From Pseudomonadota bacterium (GTDB lineage: Bacteria > Pseudomonadota > Alphaproteobacteria > Sphingomonadales > Sphingomonadaceae), in contig JAEZFL010000155.1 in the NCBI GenBank assembly GCA_023417515.1, forward strand, positions 1-56,255: a stretch of 56,255 nt of DNA. The letters are read 5' to 3'. This document shows positions 8,349 through 16,877 of the stretch, piece after piece. Under the pieces are notes generated by a model that saw only the letters and a list, made by a program, of their open reading frames with translations, was not told the origin of the DNA and searched no databases. Position 1 is the stretch's first letter, and each line of letters starts with the position of its first letter. Made by a program: the position numbers and the translations under genes.

Positions 8349-11300
8349 TTACTCGGCAGCACCCTGTAGCGGCGATGCGCCGGGGCGCACCATATTTTCC
8401 CGCGACCGCGCGATCCACACGCGCAGCAGCGCGAGCAGCAGGTCGATGTCGACGGGCTTGGCGATATAGTCCGACGCGCCCGCATCGAGGCACTTCTCGC
8501 GGTCGCCCTTCATCGCCTTGGCCGTGACCGCGATCAACGGCACCTCGGCGAGCTGCGGCCGCTGCCGGATCTGCTGCATCGTCTCATACCCGTCCATCTC
8601 CGGCATCATGATGTCGATGAGTGCAATGTCGATGCCGGGAGTCTGTTCCAGGATCAGGATCCCGTCCTTGCCGCGTTCGGCGTGGAGAACCTCGACATCG
8701 TAGCTCTCCAGCACGCTGGTCAGCGAGTAGATGTTGCGGATGTCGTCGTCGACGATGAGGATCTTGGCGCCGGCAAGCTCGGGCACCTCGTGGCTCTTCG
8801 ACTTGTCGGGGAGCAGATCGACGACCTTGCGGTCCTTCTTCACCGCCTTGGCGAGGTTCTTGAAGACCTTGGTCAGAGCGGCCTCGTCGGCGGGTTTCTC
8901 GGTCACTCCGAACGCGCCCATCTCCATCACCTTGGCGATCTTGTCGGCGCCGGAAATGACGTGGATCGGCACCTGCGCGGTCTTTGGGTCGTGCTTCAGG
9001 AGATCGAGCAGAACGAAGCCGTCAATGTCGGCGAGGCCGAGATCGAGCGTGATCGCATGCGGCTTCAGCTTGCGGGCCAGCGCCAGCGTGCCCGCTCCGG
9101 CGGTCGAGATGACCCCCTTGAGACCGACTCCGCGCGCGAGATCGAGAAGGATCGCGGCGAAGGTCGGATCGTCCTCGACGATCAGCACGAAGGGCGAATC
9201 GCCGAGATCGTCGCGGTCGTCGTTGACGTCGAAGCCGATCGGCAGCGCCAGCGGCACCATCGCGCCGCTATTGTCGTAGCGGGCGGTGGTGGTGGAAGGG
9301 CCCGCGGCGACGGACGCCGTGGCGTTGAGCGGCACGAACAAGGTGAAGGTCGAGCCCTCGCCGGGCTTCGACCTCACCTGCAGCTCGCCGCCGAGCAGGC
9401 GGGCGATCTCGCGGCTGATCGAGAGGCCGAGGCCGGTGCCGCCATATTTGCGGCTGGTCGTGCCGTCGGCCTGCTGGAAGGCCTCGAAGATCAGCTTCTG
9501 CTTGTCCTCCGGAATGCCGATGCCGGTGTCGGTCACCGATATCTCGATCGCCTTGTCGGCGGCTCGGAGCACCGGGTGGCTGGGGCTCCAGCCGCCGGTC
9601 GCCGGCTTGACGTCGAGCGTGACACTGCCGTGCGACGTGAACTTGAAGGCGTTGGACAGCAGGTTGAGGACGATCTGCTGGAGGCGCTTCTCGTCGGTTC
9701 GGATCGTCGCCGGCAGGCTGTCGTCGACCCGGACCTGGAAATCGAGGTCCTTGTCGGCCGCAAGCTGGCGGAACGTCCGCTCCATATGAAGCTTGAGCCC
9801 GTTCATCGGCATCTCGCCGATCTCGATCGACACCGTTCCGGACTCGATCTTCGACAGGTCGAGGATGTCGTTGATCAGGCTCAACAGGTCCGAGCCCGCC
9901 GAGTGGATGGTCCGCGCGAACTCGACCTGCTTCTCGTTCAAATTGCCATGCGGGTTGTCCGACAGCAACTTCGACAGGATGAGCAGCGAGTTGAGCGGAG
10001 TCCGGAGCTCGTGGCTCATGTTCGCCAGGAACTCGGACTTGTACTTCGACGTGAGGGCGAGCTGCTCGGCTTTCTCCTCGATGGCGCGGCGGGCCATGTC
10101 GATCTCGATATTCTTGGCCTCGACCTGCTTCTTCTCATTCTCGAGAAGCTGCGCCTTCTCCTGAAGCTCCTCGTTGGTGTTGTGCAGCTCTTCCTGCTTG
10201 GTGGTGAGCTCGGTCTGGCGCGCCTGGAGCTCCTGGGTGAGCAGCTGCGACTGCTTGAGCAGGCCCTCGGTGCGCATCGTCGCGGCGATCGTATTGAGCA
10301 CGATGCCGACCGATTCCATGAGCTGGTCGAGGAAGCTCTGGTGGGTCTCGTTGAACTCGCTGAACGAGGCCAGCTCGATCACAGCCTTCACGTCGTCCTC
10401 GAACAGCGCCGGAAGGATGGTGACGTTCGCGGGAGTGGCGTGGCCGAGGCCGGAGCCGATCCGGACGAAGTCGCCGGGCACGTTCTCGAGCAGGATCGGC
10501 CGCTTGTCGGCGGCCGCTTGGCCGACCAGGCCCTCGCGCAGCTTGAACTTCGCCTTGAGCTCCTCCTTGCTCTCGGCGCCGTAGCTCGCCGCAAGCTCGA
10601 GCACCGGCTCGTCATTGTCGCGCGAGGTGACGTAGAACACGCCATATTGCGCGTTCACCAGCGGCGCCAATTCCGACATGATCAGGTTCGACACGGTGGT
10701 GAGGTCGCGCTCGCCCTGAAGCATTCGGCTGAACCGGGCGAGGTTGGTCTTGAGCCAATCCTGCTCCGCATTCTTCAAGGTCTGTTCCTTGAGGTTGCGG
10801 ATCATCTCGTTGATGTTGTCCTTGAGCGCGGCCATCTCGCCCGACGCCTCAACGGCGATCGAGCGGGTGAGGTCGCCCTTGGTCACGGCGGTGGCCACGT
10901 CGGCGATCGAGCGCACCTGGCTGGTCAGGTTGTTCGCCATCGCGTTCACGTTGTCGGTGAGGTCGCGCCACAGGCCGGCGGCGCCCGGCACGCGCGCCTG
11001 GCCGCCGAGCTTGCCCTCGATGCCCACCTCGCGGGCCATGTTGGTCACCTGATCGGCGAAGGTCGCGAGGGTCTCGATCATGAAGTTGATCGTCTCGGCC
11101 AGAGCGGCGATCTCGCCCTTGGCGTCGAGGGTCAGCTTGCGCTTGAGGTTGCCCTGCGCCACCGCGGTCACGACGTCGGCGATGCCGCGAACCTGGTTGG
11201 TGAGGTTGTTGGCCATCAGGTTCACGTTATCGGTGAGGTCCTTCCAGGTGCCGCCGACTCCGGGCACGTTGGCCTGGCCGCCGAGCTTGCCCTCGGTACC

Positions 11301-13172
11301 CACCTCGCGCGCCACGCGGGTCACCTCGCTGGCGAAGCCGTTGAGCTGGTCCACCATGGTGTTGATGGTGTCCTTGAGCTGAAGGATCTCGCCCTTCACG
11401 TCGACGGTGATCTTCTTGGACAGGTCGCCGCGCGCCACGGCGGTGGTCACGTCGGCGATGTTGCGGACCTGGCCGGTGAGGTTCGCGGCCATCAGGTTCA
11501 CATTGTCGGTGAGGTCGGCCCAGGTGCCGGCCACTCCGCGCACCTGCGCCTGGCCGCCCAGCTTGCCCTCAGTGCCCACTTCGCGCGCCACGCGAGTCAC
11601 CTCGGAGGCGAAGGAGTTGAGCTGGTCCACCATCGTGTTGATGGTGTTCTTCAGCTCGAGGATCTCGCCCTTCACGTCCACCGTGATCTTCTTGGAAAGG
11701 TCGCCCAGCGCCACCGCGGTCGTCACCTCGGCGATGTTGCGGACCTGGCCGGTCAGGTTCGCGGCGAGGTCGTTCACGTTGTCGGTGAGGTCCTTCCAGG
11801 TGCCGCCGACGCCCTCCACCTTGGCCTGGCCGCCGAGCTTTCCTTCCGAGCCCACCTCGCGGGCCACGCGGGTCACCTCGGAGGCGAAGGAGTTCAATTG
11901 GTCCACCATGACGTTGATGGTGTCCTTCAGCTCCAGGATCTCGCCCTTCACGTCGACGGTGATCTTCTTGGACAAGTCGCCGCGCGCCACGGCGGTGGTC
12001 ACCTCGGCGATGTTGCGGACCTGCGCGGTGAGGTTGCCGGCCATCAGGTTCACGCTGTCCGTCAGGTCGGCCCAGGTGCCGGCGACGCCTTCCACCTTGG
12101 CCTGGCCGCCGAGCTTGCCTTCCGAGCCCACCTCGCGCGCCACGCGGGTCACCTCGCTGGCGAAGCCGTTCAACTGGTCCACCATCGTGTTGATGGTGTT
12201 CTTCAGCTCGAGGATCTCGCCCTTCACGTCGACGGTGATCTTCTTGGACAGATCGCCCTTGGCCACCGCGGTCGTCACCTCGGCGATGTTGCGCACCTGG
12301 CCGGTCAGGTTCGCCGCCATCAGGTTCACATTGTCGGTAAGGTCGGCCCAGGTGCCAGCGACTCCGGGCACCTGCGCCTGGCCGCCGAGCTTGCCCTCGG
12401 TGCCGACCTCGCGCGCCACGCGAGTCACCTCGCTGGCGAAGCCGTTCAATTGGTCCACCATCGTGTTGATGGTGTTCTTGAGTTCGAGAATCTCGCCCTT
12501 CACGTCCACCGTGATCTTCTTGGACAGGTCGCCCAGCGCCACCGCGGTCGTCACCTCGGCGATGTTGCGGACCTGGCCGGTGAGGTTGCCGGCCATGCGA
12601 TTCACGCTGTCCGTCAAGTCGGCCCAGGTACCGGCGACTCCCGGCACCTGCGCCTGGCCGCCGAGCTTGCCCTCGGTGCCGACCTCGCGCGCCACGCGGG
12701 TCACTTCCGACGCGAACGAGGCGAGCTGATCGACCATCGTGTTTACGACCTTGCCGATGCGCAGGAACTCGCCGCGCAGGGGGCGGCCGTCAATCTCGAC
12801 GGTCATCGACTGGCTGAGGTCGCCCTTCGCGACCGCGCCGATGACTCGCGACACCTCGGCGGTCGGCTGGACCATGTCGTCGATCAGCTCGTTGAGAGCC
12901 TTCAGCTTGGATTCCCAGCCGCCGGTCGCGCCCCGCACCGATCCGCGCTGGTTGATCTTGCCTTCCTTGCCGACGACCCGCGACAGGCGCTCGAACTCGT
13001 TGGTCATCTGCTCTTCGAGGCTGACCACCTCGTTGAACAGGGTGGCGATTTCCGAATCGACCCCGGCCAGGTCGTCGGGGAGGCGAACGGAGAAGTCGCC
13101 GCGTCGGAGGCTGCGCAGAGCAGCGACGAGCTGGCGGCGGTCGAGAAATTCGCGGGGGTTCTCGGCGTTCAC
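8349..13172 (-). CDS. Poly-HAMP hybrid histidine kinase, Nik1/Os-1-like architecture
   Basis: 1607 aa starting at GTG, with AGGAG six bases upstream. No signal peptide or membrane helix is visible, so it should be cytoplasmic. Domains: a diverged HAMP pair (1-160); seven 92-residue HAMP-type units (162-806) each with REVGxEGKLGGQA, GTWxDLTDNVN and GDLSKKITVDVKGEI; a GAF domain (about 815-965); a coiled coil (970-1065); HisKA with FLANMSHELRTPLNS; an ATPase with LLSNAFKFT, DTGIGIPEDK and GGTGLGLSI; and two receivers (LIVEDDP...TLDLGL; LIVDDDIRN...LIDIMMPEMDG). This matches the fungal group III kinases that sense osmotic stress through HAMP repeats, as I know them. The signal here is unknown. 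It heads an operon with the next kinase. Confidence 0.93.
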   Translation of the reverse strand: MNAENPREFLDRRQLVAALRSLRRGDFSVRLPDDLAGVDSEIATLFNEVVSLEEQMTNEFERLSRVVGKEGKINQRGSVRGATGGWESKLKALNELIDDMVQPTAEVSRVIGAVAKGDLSQSMTVEIDGRPLRGEFLRIGKVVNTMVDQLASFASEVTRVAREVGTEGKLGGQAQVPGVAGTWADLTDSVNRMAGNLTGQVRNIAEVTTAVALGDLSKKITVDVKGEILELKNTINTMVDQLNGFASEVTRVAREVGTEGKLGGQAQVPGVAGTWADLTDNVNLMAANLTGQVRNIAEVTTAVAKGDLSKKITVDVKGEILELKNTINTMVDQLNGFASEVTRVAREVGSEGKLGGQAKVEGVAGTWADLTDSVNLMAGNLTAQVRNIAEVTTAVARGDLSKKITVDVKGEILELKDTINVMVDQLNSFASEVTRVAREVGSEGKLGGQAKVEGVGGTWKDLTDNVNDLAANLTGQVRNIAEVTTAVALGDLSKKITVDVKGEILELKNTINTMVDQLNSFASEVTRVAREVGTEGKLGGQAQVRGVAGTWADLTDNVNLMAANLTGQVRNIADVTTAVARGDLSKKITVDVKGEILQLKDTINTMVDQLNGFASEVTRVAREVGTEGKLGGQANVPGVGGTWKDLTDNVNLMANNLTNQVRGIADVVTAVAQGNLKRKLTLDAKGEIAALAETINFMIETLATFADQVTNMAREVGIEGKLGGQARVPGAAGLWRDLTDNVNAMANNLTSQVRSIADVATAVTKGDLTRSIAVEASGEMAALKDNINEMIRNLKEQTLKNAEQDWLKTNLARFSRMLQGERDLTTVSNLIMSELAPLVNAQYGVFYVTSRDNDEPVLELAASYGAESKEELKAKFKLREGLVGQAAADKRPILLENVPGDFVRIGSGLGHATPANVTILPALFEDDVKAVIELASFSEFNETHQSFLDQLMESVGIVLNTIAATMRTEGLLKQSQLLTQELQARQTELTTKQEELHNTNEELQEKAQLLENEKKQVEAKNIEIDMARRAIEEKAEQLALTSKYKSEFLANMSHELRTPLNSLLILSKLLSDNPHGNLNEKQVEFARTIHSAGSDLLSLINDILDLSKIESGTVSIEIGEMPMNGLKLHMERTFRQLAADKDLDFQVRVDDSLPATIRTDEKRLQQIVLNLLSNAFKFTSHGSVTLDVKPATGGWSPSHPVLRAADKAIEISVTDTGIGIPEDKQKLIFEAFQQADGTTSRKYGGTGLGLSISREIARLLGGELQVRSKPGEGSTFTLFVPLNATASVAAGPSTTTARYDNSGAMVPLALPIGFDVNDDRDDLGDSPFVLIVEDDPTFAAILLDLARGVGLKGVISTAGAGTLALARKLKPHAITLDLGLADIDGFVLLDLLKHDPKTAQVPIHVISGADKIAKVMEMGAFGVTEKPADEAALTKVFKNLAKAVKKDRKVVDLLPDKSKSHEVPELAGAKILIVDDDIRNIYSLTSVLESYDVEVLHAERGKDGILILEQTPGIDIALIDIMMPEMDGYETMQQIRQRPQLAEVPLIAVTAKAMKGDREKCLDAGASDYIAKPVDIDLLLALLRVWIARSRENMVRPGASPLQGAAE
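10758..12689 (-). repeat. Seven tandem 276-bp units encoding HAMP repeats
   Basis: In-frame tandem units of exactly 92 codons inside the poly-HAMP kinase. Units 1 to 6 are nearly identical in protein and very similar in DNA; unit 7, nearest the GAF domain, is the most diverged (AAGLWRDLTDNVNAMA; GDLTRSIAVEASGEM). The similarity suggests recent duplication or ongoing gene conversion and makes the region prone to copy-number change and to mis-assembly. Confidence 0.93.
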
Positions 13173-13371
13173 GTGCTACTCCTAGACTTTATCCTCCCCC
13201 CTCAAAGTGTTGGCAGGCCCCCCGGCCTCGCGGTGCATCCATAGCCCAGCCTTGGCGAAACGCTCCAACAAAATCGTAAAAGCGGGCGGCCAGGGGTTGC
13301 CTCACGAGCCGGGGGGGTTAGGTACCCCGGAACGGGCGGCGGGAAGAGGAAAAGCGAGAACGTTGGGACGA
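13173..13371. other. Divergent intergenic region, kinase / small regulator
   Basis: 199 bp between the start of the poly-HAMP kinase and the start of the rightward three-gene set. It must hold promoters in both directions. I see a GC-rich hairpin (GGGGT...ACCCC around 13316-13342) but no convincing -35/-10 pair and no EcfG-type GGAAC-N16/17-CGTT site: GGAAC occurs, but with the wrong spacing. Confidence 0.4.
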
Positions 13372-13743
13372 ATGCCCTCCGAACAAGAGGTTGAGAGCTT
13401 CATCAGAGCGACATTTCGCTCCACCTGGTCGCTGGAGACGCTGCTTCTGCTCCGCCGCGATTCAGAACGCTGGTGGAATCGCGGCGACATCGTGATGGCG
13501 CTCCGGGCGAGCGACCTGGTGGTCAACAACAGCCTTGAACGGTTGTGCGTCGCCGGCCTGGTGATGGTGGAGGAAGGCGGGACCGCCCGCTACCAGCCGG
13601 TCGACCCGGCGCTCGACGAGCTCGTCGACGGCACCGAGCAATATTATGCTCGAAGCCCCGACGCGGTCCGGCGGATGATCGTCGCCGCCGCGAACCCGGG
13701 AATCACCGCCTTTGCCGATTCATTCAAGCTCAAGAAGGGCTGA
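13372..13743 (+). CDS. Small helix-turn-helix-like protein
   Basis: 123 aa from ATG 13372; an in-frame TTG at 13363 is an alternative, and neither has a strong Shine-Dalgarno. The middle (about 20-75) reads like a compact winged helix: SLETLLLLRRDSERWW, NRGDIVMALRASDLVVNNSLERLCVAGLVMVEEGG, with the wing ending ARYQPVDP. The C-terminus is helical. It sits two bases before the first of two membrane-protein genes and diverges from the poly-HAMP kinase, so the three small genes form a likely operon. I infer a DNA-binding or signalling role. I do not recognise a named family. Confidence 0.68.
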   Translation: MPSEQEVESFIRATFRSTWSLETLLLLRRDSERWWNRGDIVMALRASDLVVNNSLERLCVAGLVMVEEGGTARYQPVDPALDELVDGTEQYYARSPDAVRRMIVAAANPGITAFADSFKLKKG

Positions 13744-13745
13744 CC

Positions 13746-14030
13746 ATGGCCGAGATCCTTCCCGCCATCGTCTATTTCCTCTGCTTCGCGACCAGTGCGG
13801 CGTGCGCCTGGCTGCTCGCCCGGAACTACCGGAAGGCGCGCGCGCCGCTCCTCCTGTGGAGCTCGCTCTGCTTCCTTTTCCTGGCCGCGAACAATTTCGT
13901 GGTGGTCCTGGACCTCGTCCTGACGCCACCGGACACCGATTTCCGGTTGATCCGGCTGCTGCTGTCGCTGGGCGCAGTAGGAGTGCTGCTGTTCGGCTTC
14001 ATCTGGCGCCATAGCGAGGAGGAGGCATGA
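13746..14030 (+). CDS. Small three-helix membrane protein, DUF5985-like
   Basis: 94 aa with three hydrophobic helices (about 5-24, 33-57 and 70-88) and a basic first loop (RNYRKARAP). It resembles, as I remember it, the DUF5985 family of small inner-membrane proteins, whose function is unknown. The ATG follows the stop of the helix-turn-helix gene by two bases, and the end overlaps the next ATG as ATGA, so the genes are tightly coupled. The C-terminus is acidic (SEEEA). Confidence 0.75.
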   Translation: MAEILPAIVYFLCFATSAACAWLLARNYRKARAPLLLWSSLCFLFLAANNFVVVLDLVLTPPDTDFRLIRLLLSLGAVGVLLFGFIWRHSEEEA

Positions 14031-14284
14031 CACTTCTCGATTTCCTTGCCGGCGCGGTCACCTTCGGCTTTTTCGCCTGCGCCCTGTTCTTCCTGCGCTT
14101 CTGGCGGCGGACACGGGACTTCCTGTTCCAGTCGTTCGCGATCGCCTTCCTGCTATTGGGCGTGGTCCAGGCGATCCTGGCGCTCGGCAACATCCCGGTC
14201 GAGGAGCGAAGCTGGGTCTATGCGATCCGCCTTGCCGCCTTCCTGCTCATCCTGTTCGCGATCATCCGCAAGAACAGGACCTGA
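14027..14284 (+). CDS. Second small membrane protein, DUF5985-like
   Basis: 85 aa with three hydrophobic segments and a basic loop FLRFWRRTRDFLF, ending in the basic tail IIRKNRT. It looks like a partner or paralogue of the preceding protein, sharing helix lengths and the aromatic-basic loop. The ATGA overlap with the upstream gene indicates co-translation. Two small membrane proteins next to a helix-turn-helix protein and opposite a large stress-type kinase suggest an envelope-sensing module, but this is inference. Confidence 0.75.
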   Translation: MTLLDFLAGAVTFGFFACALFFLRFWRRTRDFLFQSFAIAFLLLGVVQAILALGNIPVEERSWVYAIRLAAFLLILFAIIRKNRT

Positions 14285-14303
14285 CCAAACGGATTTCCGT
14301 TTC

Positions 14304-16094
14304 ATGATCGCACGCCTCCTCCTGCCCGCGGCCCTTCTGCTGGCGGCGGCGCCTGCTGCCGCCCAGCGCATGGAGGTGGAAGCCCCCCTGCCCCCGGCAC
14401 CGGCCTGGAACGGCGCGAGCGAGCGGCTGATCGCGCCGCGCGGGCATCCCTGGATCACGCCGGCGGAAGCGAGCGGCTTCGAGACGACGCCGACCTATGC
14501 GGAGACGCGCGCCTTTATCGACCGCCTCGTCGCCGCCTCGCCGCTGCTGCGCATCGAGCCGTTCGGGCGCAGCTCCGAGGGGCGCGAGCTCTACGCGGTT
14601 GTGGCCAGCCGCAACGACGGCCGCGAGCGCCCGCGGGTGTTGGTCCAGGCGGGCATCCATGGCGGCGAGATCGACGGCAAGGACGCGGGCCTCATGCTCC
14701 TGCGCGACATCACGCAGCGCGGCCGGGCTAGCCTGATCGACGACGTCGACCTCGTCTTCGTGCCGATCTTCAATGTCGACGGCCACGAGCGAACCGCGCC
14801 GTTCAACCGGCCCAACCAGCGCGGTCCGCGCTCTCAGGGCTGGCGAACCACGGCGCGCAACATCAATCTCAACCGCGATTATCTGAAGGCCGACGCGCCC
14901 GAGATGCAGGCGATGATCGGCCTCATCCGCCGCGTCGACCCAATCCTCTATTTCGACATCCACGTCACCGACGGCATCGATTACCAGTACGACATCACCT
15001 ACGGCTTCCAGGGCCGCGAGGGCCGCTACGCCCAGTCGCCGGCGATCGGCCGCTGGCTCGACACGGTGCTTCGGCCCAACATGGACCGCGCGCTGAGCCG
15101 CGCCGGCCATATCCCGTCGGGCCTGATCTTCGCGATCGACGACCGCGACCCCGCCGCCGGAATCGTCGATTTCGCAGCGCAGCCGCGGCTGAGCCACGCT
15201 TATGGCGACTTCGCGCGGGTGCCGACGGTGCTCGTCGAGAACCACAGTTTGAAGCCCTACCGCCAGCGCGTGCTCGGCACCTATGTGCTGATCGAGGAGG
15301 CGCTTCGGCTCGCCGGCGCCGACGGGGCGAGCCTGCGTCGGGCGATTGCGGCGGATCGTGCTTCTCGCCCGTCCGAAGTCGTTCTTGGCTGGAGGCCGAG
15401 CGAGCAGCCGGGGCCGACCATCCCGTGGCGCGGAATTGCCTACGAGACCTATCAATCCTCCATTTCCGGTCGCCAGGAAGTGCGCTGGCTCGGCCGGCCG
15501 CTCAATTCCACCATGCGCGTGATGGTTCAGGAGCCCTCCCTGACGGTCGCCCTGCCCCGCGCCTGGTGGGTCCCTGCCAGCCGGCCCGAGGTGATCGAGC
15601 GGCTGCGCCTCCACGGCGTGCAGTTCGAGACGCTTACCGCGCCACGTACGGTCACCTTGGAGATGGCGCGCCTGGTCAATCCGCAGCTCCAGCCGGCGAG
15701 CGAAGGCCATGTGCCGCTACGCGTCGCGAACACGCAACGCGAACAGCGCGCCGAGACCTTCCAGGCCGGATCGGTCCGCATCCCGGCGGACCAGCCGCTC
15801 GCGCTCGTCGCCGCAGCCTTGCTCGAGCCGGAAAGCCCGGACTCGCTGCTCGCCTGGGGCTTCTTTCCCGACATTCTCCAGCGCACCGAATATATCGAGG
15901 GCTATGCGGTCGAGCCGCTTGCCCGGCGCATGGTCGCGGAGGATCCGGAGCTCGGCCACGCCTTCGACGCCGCGGTCGCAGCCGACCCGGAATTGGCGCG
16001 CGACGCCGACCGGCGGCTGCAATGGTTCTACGAGCGCTCGGCCTATTTCGACGACCGCTACCTGCTCTATCCGATCGGCCGGGAACTGAACTGA
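14304..16094 (+). CDS. Exported M14-family zinc metallopeptidase
   Basis: 596 aa beginning with a Sec signal peptide (MIARLLLPAALLLAAAPAAA). The catalytic domain (about 55-340) has the M14 zinc ligands in GIHGGEIDGKD (H..E), a third ligand in YFDIHVTDG, and the catalytic Glu in VPTVLVENHSLKPY. The roughly 250 C-terminal residues look like a beta-rich accessory region and contain no motif I know. M14 enzymes remove C-terminal residues from peptides; some act on peptidoglycan peptides. The exact substrate cannot be told. It lies 19 bases after the membrane-protein genes and 22 bases before a HAD phosphatase gene on the same strand. The start at 14304 is chosen because of the signal peptide; Shine-Dalgarno weak. 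Confidence 0.9.
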   Translation: MIARLLLPAALLLAAAPAAAQRMEVEAPLPPAPAWNGASERLIAPRGHPWITPAEASGFETTPTYAETRAFIDRLVAASPLLRIEPFGRSSEGRELYAVVASRNDGRERPRVLVQAGIHGGEIDGKDAGLMLLRDITQRGRASLIDDVDLVFVPIFNVDGHERTAPFNRPNQRGPRSQGWRTTARNINLNRDYLKADAPEMQAMIGLIRRVDPILYFDIHVTDGIDYQYDITYGFQGREGRYAQSPAIGRWLDTVLRPNMDRALSRAGHIPSGLIFAIDDRDPAAGIVDFAAQPRLSHAYGDFARVPTVLVENHSLKPYRQRVLGTYVLIEEALRLAGADGASLRRAIAADRASRPSEVVLGWRPSEQPGPTIPWRGIAYETYQSSISGRQEVRWLGRPLNSTMRVMVQEPSLTVALPRAWWVPASRPEVIERLRLHGVQFETLTAPRTVTLEMARLVNPQLQPASEGHVPLRVANTQREQRAETFQAGSVRIPADQPLALVAAALLEPESPDSLLAWGFFPDILQRTEYIEGYAVEPLARRMVAEDPELGHAFDAAVAADPELARDADRRLQWFYERSAYFDDRYLLYPIGRELN

Positions 16095-16116
16095 CGGGCC
16101 GGCGCGTTGGGCCGGC

Positions 16117-16779
16117 ATGACCCGGCTGCGCGCAATCCTATTCGACCTCGACGGCACCCTCGTCGATACCAACGACATGCACGTGGAGGCGTGGCAGCGC
16201 GCCTTCCGCGACCATGGCCACGACTTCGACCGCGCACAGATCCACGGCCAGATCGGCAAGGGCGGCGACAATCTCGTTCCGAGCCTGCTGCCCGACGCGG
16301 GCGAGGACGAGCGGGACGCGATCGACGGGCGCCACGGCGACATCTACAAGGGCGAGCTGATGCCGACGGCGCGGCCGTTCCCGTGCGCCAGCGACCTGCT
16401 CCGGCGCGCCAAGGATGCGGGCCTGAAGGTCGTCCTCGCCTCGTCCGCCGGAAGCGAGGAGGTCGACCATTATGTCGGGCTTCTCGGCAAGGACCTCATC
16501 TCCTTCACCACCGGCAAGGACGATGTCGACGCGTCCAAGCCCTGCCCCGACATCTTCGAGGCGGCACTAGAGAAGGGCGGCCTTAAGCCGGACGAGGCGA
16601 TCGTGATCGGCGATACGCCCTACGACGTACTCGCCGCGAAACGTGCCGGCCTCGACTGCATCGCCGTGCTCTCCGGCGGCTTTCGGGAGGAATATCTGCG
16701 CAGCGCCGGTGCGGTAGCGATCTACCGCGATGCCGCCGACCTGCTCGATCATTGGGTCGACCTGCCGATCCGGACCTGA
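16117..16779 (+). CDS. HAD-superfamily hydrolase, phosphoglycolate-phosphatase-like
   Basis: 220 aa. Motif I is FDLDGTLVDTND with nucleophile and acid Asp, motif II is LASSAG, the motif III lysine is in ASKPCPDIF, and motif IV is VIGDTPYDVLAA. The four-helix cap lies between motifs I and II (about 20-85), as in beta-phosphoglucomutase and phosphoglycolate phosphatase relatives. The substrate is not predictable from sequence. A second HAD phosphatase, closer to Gph, lies at 47058-47720. The gene follows the M14 peptidase by 22 bases. Confidence 0.88.
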   Translation: MTRLRAILFDLDGTLVDTNDMHVEAWQRAFRDHGHDFDRAQIHGQIGKGGDNLVPSLLPDAGEDERDAIDGRHGDIYKGELMPTARPFPCASDLLRRAKDAGLKVVLASSAGSEEVDHYVGLLGKDLISFTTGKDDVDASKPCPDIFEAALEKGGLKPDEAIVIGDTPYDVLAAKRAGLDCIAVLSGGFREEYLRSAGAVAIYRDAADLLDHWVDLPIRT

Positions 16780-16780
16780 C

Positions 16781-16867
16781 CGTCATGCCGGACTTGATCC
16801 GGCATCCGCCTTCTTCCTACGCCGGAACCCTGAAGAAGGTGGACCTCGGATCAGGTCCGGGATGACG
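16781..16867. repeat. Dispersed palindromic repeat, GGACTTGATCCGG family
   Basis: Ends CGTCATGCCGGACTTGATCC and GGATCAGGTCCGGGATGACG are imperfect reverse complements flanking a middle that contains its own pair, CTTCTTC and GAAGAAG. It fills the gap between the HAD gene and the aminotransferase, and its right end supplies the GAGG in front of the aminotransferase start. It has the same layout as the element at 3084-3170 (CGTCA...TGACG edges) but a different core. Confidence 0.8.
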
Positions 16868-16877
16868 AGGAAAACCG

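Noticed and set aside
10758..12689. Tandem DNA repeats considered as a CRISPR-like or satellite array.
   Set aside because: The units are 276 bp, in frame, without spacers, and encode HAMP-type domains.
8682..13244. A 1520-codon open frame on the plus strand opposite the poly-HAMP kinase.
   Set aside because: It is the mirror of a GC-rich coding strand; its protein is repetitive, rich in His/Arg/Asp/Glu, and shows no domain, while the minus strand encodes clear kinase motifs.
13173..13371. An EcfG (general stress) promoter before the small regulator or kinase.
   Set aside because: GGAAC is present, but no CGTT occurs 16-17 bases downstream; the nearest is about 27 bases away.
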